This document shows positions 12,583 to 23,900 of a DNA stretch of 64,000 nucleotides, in pieces. Where the stretch lies: NCBI GenBank assembly GCA_036346395.1, contig CM070615.1, positions 10,359,534 through 10,423,533 on the forward strand. The letters run 5' to 3'. The notes below the pieces were generated by a model. It saw nothing but the letters and a program-made list of their open reading frames with translations, was not told where the DNA came from and did no database searches. Numbering within the stretch: the stretch's first letter is position 1; each line of letters opens with the position of its first letter. This DNA is from Hsuehochloa calcarea. Its lineage: Eukaryota > Streptophyta > Magnoliopsida > Poales > Poaceae. A program made the position numbers and the translations under genes.

Positions 12583-14668
12583 AGCTTCTTGGGAATGGCG
12601 GGTTATTACCGCCGTTTCATCGAAGGATTCTCAACTATTGCTAAGCCTCTTACGCAATTGTTGAATAAGGAGAAAAAGTTTATTTCGACCCTAGCTTGTG
12701 AAGAAAGTTTTCAAGAGTTGAAGAAACGTTTGACATCATCCCTAGTGCTAATTCTACCGAATATTCAAAAGGATTTCGATATCTACTGTGATGCTTCACG
12801 TCAAGGATTAAGATGCATCCTAATGCAAGAAGGAAGAGTTGTTGCTTATGCATCAAGACAATTAAGACCTTATGAGAAGAATTACCATACCCATGATCTG
12901 GAATTAGCTGCTATTGTGCATGCTTTAAGGATCTAGCATCATTACCTCATCGGTAATCGTTGTAAGATATACACGGATCATAAGAGTTTGAAGTACATTT
13001 TCACTCAGTCTGATTTGAACACGAGGCAAAGGAGATGGTTAGAATTAATAAAGGATTATTACTTTGGAATCTACTACTATCCTGGTAAAGCCAATGTAGT
13101 TGCAGATGCCTTAAGTCATAAGAGCTATTGCAATGCTTTGGAGGTAAAGGAGAATTGTCCAGAACATCATAAAGAGTTTCAGAAGCTGAAGTTAGAAGTG
13201 GTCGTTGAAGGATGTGTGGCCAATTAAGAAGTTCAGTCTACTCTGGAGAGGCAAATTCGTGCTGCCCAACCGAAGGATCCTATGATAGTGGATATCAAGC
13301 TTAAGATCGAAGAAGGTAAATTCAAAAACTTCACCAAGGATGATCAAGATATACTTTGGATTAATGGACATATCTGCGTGCCAAATATTGAGGGTTTAAG
13401 ACAGCTAATCTTAAAAGAGACCCATGACTCAAAGTATTATATTCACCCTGGAAGTACTAAGATGTATCAAGATATTAAGAATAAATTTTGGTGGCCAAAT
13501 TTAAAGCGAGAAGTCGAAGAGTTCGTTGCCTTGTGTGATGTATGTCAGAAAGTAAAGACGGAATATCAGCGACCAGTGAGTGTTGCAACCCCTGAAGATC
13601 CCAGAGTGCAAATGGGAAGAAATCGAAATGGATTTCATTACCAGTTTGCCCAGGACTCAATCGGGTTACGATTCAATTTGGGTAATAGTTGATCATTTGA
13701 CTAAAGTTGCCCATTTCTTGCTAGTCAAAACCACCTACTCAGGAGATCGCCTTGCAGAGTTATACATGTTAAGAATTGTCAGTTTGCATGGTGTGCCTAA
13801 GAAGATAGTGTCAGATCGAGGATCTCAATGCACCTCTTGTTTTTTACAAAGTCTGCATGAAGCATTAGGAACTCACCTGAATTTCAGTACTGCTTATCAC
13901 CCTCAGATAGATAGCCAGACGGAAAGAGTAAACAAGATATTGGAGGTCATGTTGAGAGCTTGTGCTCTAGCTAATGCTACCAATTGGGATAAGAGTTTGA
14001 CGTATGTAGAATTCTCGTACAACAACAGTTGCCAAGCCAGTCTGCCAATGTCACCATTTGAAGCTTTGTATGGTCGTGCATGCAGAACCCCTTTAAATTG
14101 GTCAGAAATAGACGAGCATAAGGTATTCAGGCTAGGTATTATTCAAGACGCAGAAGACCAAGTGTCTATGATTAGGGAGAGATTAAAGACAACTCAGTCC
14201 AGGCAGAAGAGCTATGCGGATAATCGTCGTCGTGACCTCAGCTTTGAACCAGAAGATTTCTTGTATCTTCGAGTTAGCCCGCTTAGAGGAGTTAGAAGGT
14301 TTTATGCCAAAGGGAAGCTTACCCCAAGATATGTTGGTATGTTCAAGATTGAGAGACATCGAGGAGAAGTTGCTTATCAACTTGAGCTACCGCAGTCGTT
14401 AGTAGGAGTACATGATGTGCTCTGGGTTTCTCAGTTGAAGAAGTGTCTCCGTATGCTGACAGAACAAACTCCTTTGTATTCAATCGAATTAAAAGATCTC
14501 ACTTATAAAGAGCAACCAGTCAAAATTTTGGATGTCGCAGAGCGTCGGACCAGGAGCAAGACCGTTCGTTTTTACAAAGTTCAGTTGAGCAACCAATCAG
14601 AAGGTGAAGCAACGTGGGAGCGTGAAGAAGAGCGGAAAACCGTATTTCCTAGCCTTTTCTCTAACTAG
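12583..14668 (+). pseudogene. Gypsy chromovirus pol remnant: RT end, RNase H, integrase, chromodomain
   Basis: The sequence enters in the connection domain of reverse transcriptase (SFLGMAGYYRRFIEGFS) and continues into RNase H (YCDASRQGL, then YTDHKSLKYIFTQ, NVVADALS). The integrase zinc-binding part follows (HPGSTKMYQDI, WWPNLKREVEEFVALCDVCQ), then the DDE core (FITSLPRTQSGYDSIWVIVD, STAYHPQIDSQTERVNK) and a C-terminal chromodomain (VRFYKVQLSNQSEGEATWE). Stops at about 12936 and 13227 and a frameshift near 13600 break it. The 362-codon final piece (13580-14668) is still open. Gag, protease and the RT catalytic YVDD half are missing. Lineage by motif: chromovirus, Tekay/Del-like. Confidence 0.85.
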
Positions 14669-14708
14669 CCTGAATATCAGGGTCGAGATTCCTTTAAGAG
14701 GGAAGGTT

Positions 14709-17700
14709 CGTAATATCCCAATTTTCTGAGCTTCAAAATATCTTCAGTAGTTTAGTAGTTGGAAAATTCACCTAAGATATTTTATTTGAATTTTAATAAA
14801 GCTTAATATGGACTTTTAGTATCAAAACAATTTAATATGATTAATATCAACATCAATAATTATCAAAACTATTTTATTTGGGTTCTATGTGCTTGAATAT
14901 ATTTTATTTTTCTAGAATTTTTCCAACTTCATTTGCTATTTTCTAATTGCCATTTGAACTCTCTGTAATTTCTAAAATGAAAAAAAAATCATAATATAAA
15001 TATCAGAAATGCCTTGGGCTAAAACCCTATCTCTTCGGCCCATCTCCTTGATTTCTCGGCCAAGCCCACTTGGCTTTCCCTCTCTGCGGTAGCCTGTGCG
15101 CGCCTCCTTTCCTCGCTGCCAAGTGGGCCCCATCCGCCAGCCGTCCCCATCCTCATCTTCGCCTTCACCGCGTCTGAGTCGGGTTCGTTCGCCATTGATG
15201 CCGTGTGCGAGCATCGTCCAACAAAGTTGTTTCCAACAGAAGAATCCCACGTTGATACGATTTCTAGCACCTTCTATCTCCCCGCAACCAAATTTGGTAT
15301 TTATCTCGGTGGAATCGCATCCAAATCCTGTTCAAATCTCCTTGTCTCTCGCGGCTCCGAAAAGGACTCTGTCGCCGTTACGCCACTTCGACCTCACCTG
15401 AGCCCTACAAAAAGCACCCTCGGGATCACATTGTCACCCGCACCTTGAACCCCCAATATTCTTCACCTCTGAAGCCCTAGCGCCGCCGGATTTGAGCTTT
15501 TAGGGTTTTCAACCGAAGCTCTTCATTCTTCGATTGCGCCACCGTAGTGGACGCCCCATCGACGTGGTCTACACCACCGGGTCCGCCGTCGAACGAGCTA
15601 CCTCCATCACCCTTCCACATCACCAGTACATCGCCGGAGCTCAATTCCAACAATACCCGAGCTTCTTCTCCGCCTAAACCTCGCCGCCAGCCATCTCCGT
15701 CGCCATTGACCAACCGGAAGCGCACCGATAGGTTCGCATTAGTGCCCTCGACACGCCGGTATGACTCACCGCCGGTGAAACGCCGCCTTTCGCCAGAACC
15801 ATGGGGATCCTAGCCTACACCATCGTTGAAGCTGACGTGTCCAGCCACATCCCCAGACACCTCAACGCCACGTCCGTCCTCAAGCCTACGCGTCATCCAC
15901 GTGTGTGCTGCGTCAGCGCGCATGTGTGCAGTCCAGATCTAAATCTCATATCCAATCTCGTGAACCCAATCTCCTGTGGACCAAGTCACATACTTGTGGG
16001 TCGCACATGTCTGTTGAGTATTCCGTGAACCATGAACCTGTAGACTCGTGAACCTATGGCGTGGGCCCGATCCATGGACTGAGGGCCCACATGTCAGCCT
16101 TAGCAGCTTTTTCCTGGATTTATTTTAAATCCAAAAATAAGTGATGATGTCACCGTGCGTCATAATCCAGATTTTTCAAAAGAAAATAATTCATAAAATC
16201 CAGAAATTCATTTTTGTTTATTTATTTAGGATTAGATCTTCCAGAAGCCATATCTTATTCGTCTGAACTCCGATTGAGCCAATTCAAATTTCTAAATTCA
16301 AGCTCTATTTTTTAAAGATTTTTAATTAATTTTTGGAGTTTGTTTTGCTTTTTGTTTTATTTATTTGGTTTATTTGCTTTGTTTGCGAGTAGACGTTGAT
16401 TCTTCGAGGAATTTCAAGGAAGAAGGAGTTCACCAAGACCAAGACCAGTATCAGGACTTGTTCCAAGGCAAGTTGTACCTTTGATCATGTTGAACCCAGT
16501 TTCAAAATTACTTTCATTCAAAGTACTGCATTCTACTTTAAGTATTTATTTAAATACTTTTGGGTTTAGTTATTAATCCTATTTATTTATATCCACCTTA
16601 TCTATTGTATTATCATGATCTTTTGTCACCCTAACTTGGTTAAATATTAGTTGGTATTATCATAGCACCAACGTGGGTTGGTTAGATACAAATAGTATGC
16701 TTAGCCATACAACGAGTCATTTATTGTCATCTGGGTTGAAAATATAAACTTGACTAAGTGATTATGGAATATATGTAAAACTGTGTGTTGTATGTGGTTA
16801 CTCTTCGATGTCATGTGTTGCAGTTAACCAACAATGTGTGAAAAGATTTAGATCAAGGCAAGTGGTGGAAACTCTGTGACATGGTGGAGCTCAATGCATG
16901 GAAATTTAAAAGAATGATTATTTAGTTAGAAATTGGAAGTCTTACCTTGGTCAATTAAGGACTTAGCTTTGTGCACTACTGAACTAGGCCTTTCGTACAA
17001 CCACATGCTTGATAGGACGGGTCTAACTTAGTAACTTGTGGAGTTTTAACATTGACTGCTCAAGTAGTAGATTAGAAATGGTGGATGTGTGTACCACTGT
17101 GGTAGGGTCACATCTATGGGCGGTTTGCCGTCTCCAGGTCCAACAGTGTGCATCGTGCCAAAGCGCTGTGATAGGGTTGGTACGACGGTAAAATACATCG
17201 GGAGAGTCAATTGTCAAAATAAAACATCTGAAATGTTTTGTTGTGATCAGCTTCGTACAAGTTGATTGCATCTTGTGGGTAAAGTGTACAACCTCTGCAG
17301 AGTGTTAAACAATCTATTCGAATAGCTGCATCCGCGGTCATGGATATGCTTGGGGATTTCACACAAGGAGTAGTTTTTCATAAAACAAATGGGATGGGAG
17401 CTGCGTGATCTAAGTCATATGGTTATGTGAATAATTTAATTAGGCTTTGAGTTCTTTGTGAAAACAACTGTTAACTTATTACTATTTATTTGTTTTAAGT
17501 TATGTTTTTAATTTATTATTTGTATTCAATTACCAATATTATTTTCTTGCAAAATAACCACAGAAGTCATTCCTTTGGAATAATCCATCATCTATAAATT
17601 ACAATTTATGGTATAACTTGCGAGTACAGTTATGTACTTATGCTTGTTATAATCAATCAACAGAAGTGGAGGAGTCTTCGTCTGCCTTCGAGGAGTTCTA

Positions 17701-17975
17701 CGAAAGTGCTAATTGTTGGGTCTTGATCCTAGCCGGTTGCCTGTGGCAAATTGATAGGATTCTATCGAATTTTATTTGTTTTGCTACTTATTTAATTATT
17801 ATTAGCCCAACGAGACTTAATAAATGTAAACTTGACCATAAGGTCAAAACCCTTAAGTGTTATTCAAATTAATCGTTCATACTATTATTTGTCTTGTGTG
17901 GATCGATATTCATCTATATTGATTCTTTGTGCACTAGCGTGATCCTGAACTAGTGCAGAATACACAGAGGGTCCC
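14709..17975 (+). repeat. Putative 3' LTR of the Gypsy remnant, right border not found
   Basis: About 40 bases after the pol stop, a purine run is followed by GTAATATCCCA, the usual start of chromovirus LTRs. The following 3 kb has the make-up of a long LTR: an AT-rich start, a GC-rich 15000-15850 stretch with CCCTAG words, then AT-rich DNA. I find no gene in it. The right end is uncertain; 17975 is only a guess from the change in composition. Confidence 0.4.
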
Positions 17976-18341
17976 GAATTACTTTTTTTGGTCCCGACAG
18001 CCTCCACCGGTCACCCAATGCCGTTAGGAGGCATCGATAGTACGAAAAGTGCCTGGACGTACGACCACTGCCCACGCAATCCTAGTCGTCCTCCCACGTC
18101 GCCTCAATTATTATCGTCAGTGGAAGGAGACATGTCGCCCTCAAACTACGTCGGAAAATATTAAGAACAAAAGTTAGTCCACCCAAAATAGTTAGGATGC
18201 AAATGAGTACACAAATGTCGCAAGTGCACGTACCTCGGAACCCAACATGGAGCCACCCTACACACCCTCATGGGCGTGAGCAGCCACATCGCATCACCGC
18301 CTCGCCCTCCTGGGGGAGGACGGTACTAAGGCGATTACGAT

Positions 18342-19457
18342 TAGGGGTGAAAACGGATCAGATACGGACGGATAATAGCTCTGCTATATTTGTTTTCATA
18401 TTTTTTTTCCTAGATCTGGATACGAACACAAATACTCCGGATACGAATAATATCGAATACGAATTGAAACAAATACGGTAGCAGATATTTTTCGAAGCAT
18501 GAAAACCCTTTAAATTGTATGCTAGAAATTAACGAAAACATATAACTAGTTTATTTGATGCAAAAATTCATGAATTATTTATATTTTCAGCAACCACACA
18601 TAGCAATGGAACTAGCAAGTTGCATTAACTAGTTCATCATAAACATAACATTTAGTTTACCATATTTAGCTCATAAGTCATAACACACAAAATCACAAGT
18701 CATTACACATTCACACTTAGTTCATCACAAACATAAAACTTAGTTCGCACTAACATTGATCAGGCTAGATGGTTAATCTATACACAAATAACTGTAACAT
18801 CCCAAAGTATGTTACCAAAAATAAAATTAGTAAATTTATTATTTTATTAGATTTTCTGAGATTTAAAAGAGTTTTCTTGGTTAAAAATATAATAATAATA
18901 AAATAAAGTTAATTATTTAATTTTCTAGTTTTCAATGTCAAAAATAAAATTTATTAAGATTTCTGGGATTTTATTGGATTTAAAGTGAAAATGAAAAAAA
19001 ATCTTGAATTTTTTGGATTTTAAAAAGGTTTTTACTATTTTTAGGAATTAAAAATAATTTATGTGCAAAAAAAAACCAACTTTACCTTGGAATTAATTTT
19101 ATTAAGTTCAAAATAATTCAAGGAATTTTTTTGTTTTTTTCTAGATTTTTTAAACTCTATTTGCTATTTTCTAATAGGCTATTTGATCTGTTGCATTTTC
19201 TAAAATGGAAAAATCAATTAAAATCTCATTTTCTCTTTTGGGCCGAAATTCGGATATCCGGACTTAGTCTTATCCAAATAATCCGTATCCGTATCCGCCG
19301 GATAGCATGCCTACCGTATTCGTTTCCGTTTCCGACAAAAAAAAAATCCGAATCCGTTTCCGATCCAAAAATTTTCCGAGAAAAATTCGATCCGAGACAA
19401 TCCGAATCCGTTTCCGTCCGGATCGGTCGGAAACTATCCGATCCGTTTTTATCCCTA
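18342..19457. mobile_element. hAT-superfamily element, non-autonomous, about 1.1 kb
   Basis: Ends read TAGGGGTGAAAACGGATC and, inverted, TAGGGATAAAAACGGATC. The flanks carry a perfect 8-bp duplication ATTACGAT (18334-18341 and 19458-19465), the hallmark of hAT insertion. Subterminal regions are dense in CCGTATCC/GGATACGG words in opposite orientation. No transposase frame is present. An LTR fragment sits inside. Confidence 0.88.
18793..19244 (+). repeat. 5' part of a chromovirus LTR inside the hAT element
   Basis: It begins TGTAACATCCCAAA and shares the words TTTGCTATTTTCTAAT and TTTCTAAAATG with the putative LTR that starts at 14709. It stops at TTTTGGGCC where hAT subterminal sequence resumes. 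No LTR end or target duplication is visible on the right, so it is a fragment, either captured by or trimmed inside the hAT element. Confidence 0.55.
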
Positions 19458-19659
19458 ATTACGATGATGCGCATCAATGACCGAGTCAAGCAATTCGTAC
19501 AGCCACTGAGCAACGTATCCTAGGTCCACCATACTTAAAAATTCAGTACCTACATTGAAAAACTACAAAACATAAACAAAAGGTAATAAAAAGCGACATA
19601 CCTAATTAATATAATTTAAATATGTAACTTGCTACATTCAGAATTTACAAAATATTAAC

Positions 19660-20280
19660 CGTTTACAAATATTTACCATGTACAAATGAAAACAATAAAT
19701 AAATTCAGAATATTTTAATTCACATGTACATACTCTATGTACCATCTCTAGATTTCTTACAAAAATTTTAGAGGTGTCTAGCTATTTTTCTAATTTAAAA
19801 AGTTCTTCCGGCATTAATAGAATATTTAACATGCACAAATGAAAAACAAAAATTCAGTTGGGATTATTTTGATTGAGCTCCGCTCTACACACCTTGTTTG
19901 GCTACTTTACTATTTTTATAGATTTTTTTATAGGTATCCTGCTACTTTGTTTCCAAAGTGTCTCCAGCATTTACAAAATATTTACCATGCACAAATGAAA
20001 ACAGTAAATAAGTTCAGAACATTTTAATTCAACTCTACATACCTTACGCACCTACTCTGGATTTCGTATAGCATTTTTAGAGGTGCTTTGTTATTTTACT
20101 AGTTCTAAAAGTATTTTCGTCATTAACAGATATTATGTTCAGATTAGAATACCATATTTAGCTACTCCGTAATTTTTAAAGATTTTTATAGGCATCTTTT
20201 TATTTTTACAAGTGTCATCCTATTTTCCAGGTTTAAAAAGTATTTTCGGTATTAGCAAAATTATCTAATGATGTAGTATA
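19660..20280. repeat. Diverged tandem repeats of about 155 bp
   Basis: The block ATTTACCATG-n-ACAAATGAAAAC recurs with starts at 19671, 19824 and 19980 (spacings 153 and 156), each followed by an ATTCAG or GTTCAG word and an ATTTTAATT or ATTTTGATT word. Weaker further copies follow at about 20120 and 20235. Such arrays are common near the ends of large DNA transposons such as CACTA, but I found no terminal repeats. The rest of 19466-20926 is AT-rich with no gene. Confidence 0.5.
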
Positions 20281-20926
20281 CACGGCTAAAATAACTTACT
20301 ATGTTAAACAACAATATAGGTAAAATTATCTAAAACACTGAATTATATGTCACTATTTTTATTTGCTAATCTACTAGATTTCAAATTTATGTACAAAGTT
20401 TCAAAAATATTTACCTACTAAATAGACGAGCAGATCTACTACTCCATCTACACCACTACGAACCGACAAAGGTTCACAATGGCTCTCCTACCCTTCTTTT
20501 TTTTTTCATAAATTAAAATGACTTGTCCCCCTATTTTGAAGGGTTTATAGAGCCAGAACTGGCGAAGCGTGAGGTTTCCTATCATCAGTTTACGACTAGC
20601 ATCTGACAATAGGTAGTTGGTCCAACGATAGGCAATTATTAGATTTCTGTCATCAATTGAAATGACAACAGGAGCCTGTTGCCACTCTAATTAGCGACCG
20701 GTGTAATTTTTTATCCCGACTATTTATTTTTATAATTATCTTTTAAATTAATATTATTTAAAAAACTCCTAAAAGAAGATGGTAGCCAACTTAACCATGG
20801 AACTTACGAACCAGTACACCTCTGGTTTTTGAAGTAGTACATAACACTGACACCACAACAAACCGTCGAAACAATAGAGCACACATCCATCTAGAAACCA
20901 TGGACCTCTCATCGCGACGACTAGAT

Positions 20927-23900
20927 TTAAGGCTCGCCAGCGCACAAACCTGGTAGCAACGGTTGCGGCTTCCCTCTGCCGAGGGTGAAACCACGCGTGC
21001 CATCAGGCATGCGCGGGCCTGGAGGTTGCTTGTTGGCTCCGAGTGGCAGCTGCACGTGCTGCTCTGGCTTGATCGGTTGGTTATTCGGTGGAGTCCCGAC
21101 CGGATGGGCGCCACCGCGGTTGCCACCGTGGTGGTGGTTGCTGCCGTGGTGATTGTGGTGCTGATTGCTGTGGTGCTGATGGTAGCCAAGACCTCGACCT
21201 CTGCCACCACGCCCACGGCCTTTGCCACGCCTTGGACCATCTTTGTCATTGGAGCTCTCATCAAACTGTACAATACGAGGGTGTTAAGGTGCTTGTAAAC
21301 AATCCAGAACAATTACTAAAACCTATCCTTGGAATACAATTCAACCATAAGCAGATCAGCTTGATTCTGCAAAGCTTTTTTTTTTTTGGGGAGGGGGATG
21401 TCACAATCAGAGTATCAGACACATGTAGATTATTTAAATTTGGTTTAGGTTGATCATAACTTGGGCTTCAGAAAATCACACTACTGCTTAATATATTTGG
21501 GCTGAGTTCAGTTATTGGATTCTTTTGTTTTTGGAGTTTATTTGAGAAAGGAAGTTACAATAAAGGCTTATTACCAAGTTCTCTGGCAATACATCAGACA
21601 GTTGAAAGGATTCTTCAAGTTGTTTCTCATTTGTTTGGTTTGAAGTGGAGACATTATCATCCTCACCATTTCCATCAGCTTCATGCACGCCCTTTTTCCC
21701 TTTGCCTGGCCCCTTTGTCTACATCCAGAGCATAACATAAATAGTACCAAAAGTGTAACATAGGATATTTGAAAATTATACAGGAAATTAAATAGCAATT
21801 CATGATGCACACATACAATTCATTTACTGTATAAAATCATAACAGGTATCAAGAAATAACGGATATAAAGTATATTGATTTTCAATATGGATGTATAACA
21901 TAGAACATGAAATGTAACAGAAAATTACAGCATTGAAGCAGACGGTGACAAGATCCCTGACAAGAAAGCAAGTAAGTGACAAGCAAATCAAAACTACATG
22001 TTCTTAGATCAGCAAAGGAAAACTAATTGTGGGAACTGATTTTGAGGCCGCCATGACGCATGTCCTAAAGCAGCTTTTAATTGAGTAATTAAGCCTATTG
22101 CTTATCATCGCACATGGCCAACACACACAAGAACATTGTCACGTGCTTCGGAAATAGATATAATAGGATATGAGTGGGAGGTGGGAGGCTTCAGCTCGGG
22201 CTTGCGCCCAGGAGCTGTGGTGAAGGAGGTGCGCATGGCAGGGAGGGCCAGCGTGCGCACGGTAGGGGGAGGACACAGCAGGGAAGGAGGCGAGGTGAAG
22301 AGAGATTAGATAAACTAATCTTACTTGCTTTATTTTGTTCTCTCCCTCCCTTTAAATAGAGAGATTACAAATAAAGAGATCGTAAAGATCTCAATATAAT
22401 CTTTAAAGAGATCGGAAGGATCTTAATCAAATCTTAAGGATCGTAATTGAATTAGTATAACTTTGCAAGCAAGGAAAGAGGCCGGTTAGACCGGGCCCAT
22501 GCGGCACCTAGGTTACCGCTGGTCGGACCGGGGGTGCCGCCGATTGGACCGGGCCCTTGTGGCGCCAGCGGTAAACCTGGCCCCACATGACAAACATATA
22601 TTAACACTAAGCGTATCCCATGAACAACAACAGACGGTAATGATATGATTAGTTACTAACCATGCAAGTATTCAGCAGCCGAACTCTAAGGCCATTTCTC
22701 CAGTTTCTTTCATCATTAAGCTCCAGAATCTGCATGAAATCAACCAACGTTAAGGTAATACGTACAGTGCAAAAGGCATTGCTTTGTGGAATACAAAATC
22801 ATGTGGCACATACTGCCCTCTCAGCATCCTCAAGAGTCTCGTACTCCACGAAAGCATGCAGCTAATTTCAAGGAAAAACAATTATCAATTTGTTAGCAAA
22901 ACAATGAACATGAACTATCGCAAATGCACAAGTATACAACGAAATTATTGATAAAAAATGTGAGTTTCAAATGATAATTATGTTGCACTTCTAAAAAAAC
23001 TATTCGATATGTTCAAACAGAAAATATGTATAGACCTTTCTATGACTAGGTGAAACTCTTACAAACCAATTTGGTGGGTATTTGGTTGGAAGTATTGTGA
23101 ATTTGTAATTGCATGCAAGGGGAATATGTTACCAATTGTTTGTTTAGATTACTCTGTAATGACAATATTGGGAATACACTCTAATTTAATCTCTAATACA
23201 CCCAATGTAGGATGTATTCCAAATACATAGGGTCCCTATGTATTTCAAAATCAATTATGATTGTGATTACGATTCCAAACCAAACACCACTTTAGCGAAC
23301 AAATGCAACAACCAAATTGCCTACAGAAGCTTAAAGGTTCCAAATGGGGTTAATATCCGGCTAACTTTTTCTTCGGAGTGTAAAGCACCAAAAAATCACC
23401 TAAGAGCGTAAAAGCATGATATAGAGGTGAACAGCACAAATTTGATGAAAGCGCACAAGAATAGAGTTAGAAAAATCGATAATAGGGTGGTATGGGCGCT
23501 GGCTGTGCGGTAGGGGTTGGATAACAGACTAACACGGTACGGTAAGATTCATAACCAATGCTAAGTTGCTAACAAAGTTCTTTCCTGTGAATGCAGCGAT
23601 TTGGCAGCCTATAATAAGTTCCCGGCCAAAAGGGTAATTGTGGATATCATGGGGATATGCTCCAGATCTTAGGATGATGTGACAATTGGCAATGGCGTTA
23701 ACGGTTTGTCGTTTCACGGGTTTTCGACAAAGTTTCAGATCTGTTCAGGCATTCTGGACAGGAGCGGTCCGACCGGCCATAGCATGGCGGTCCGACCGGT
23801 CCCAAATCGATCGGACCGCCATGCGCGTGATCGACCGTAGTGACCAAAATGGTCGAATGGGTCGGGCCAAAAATAGGTGTTGTAGACAAGTGAGGATCCT

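Noticed and set aside
20963..21453. Plus-strand open frames of 111 and 121 codons
   Set aside because: They are antisense shadows of the last LARP6 exon, whose His/Gly/Arg-rich code leaves the other strand open.
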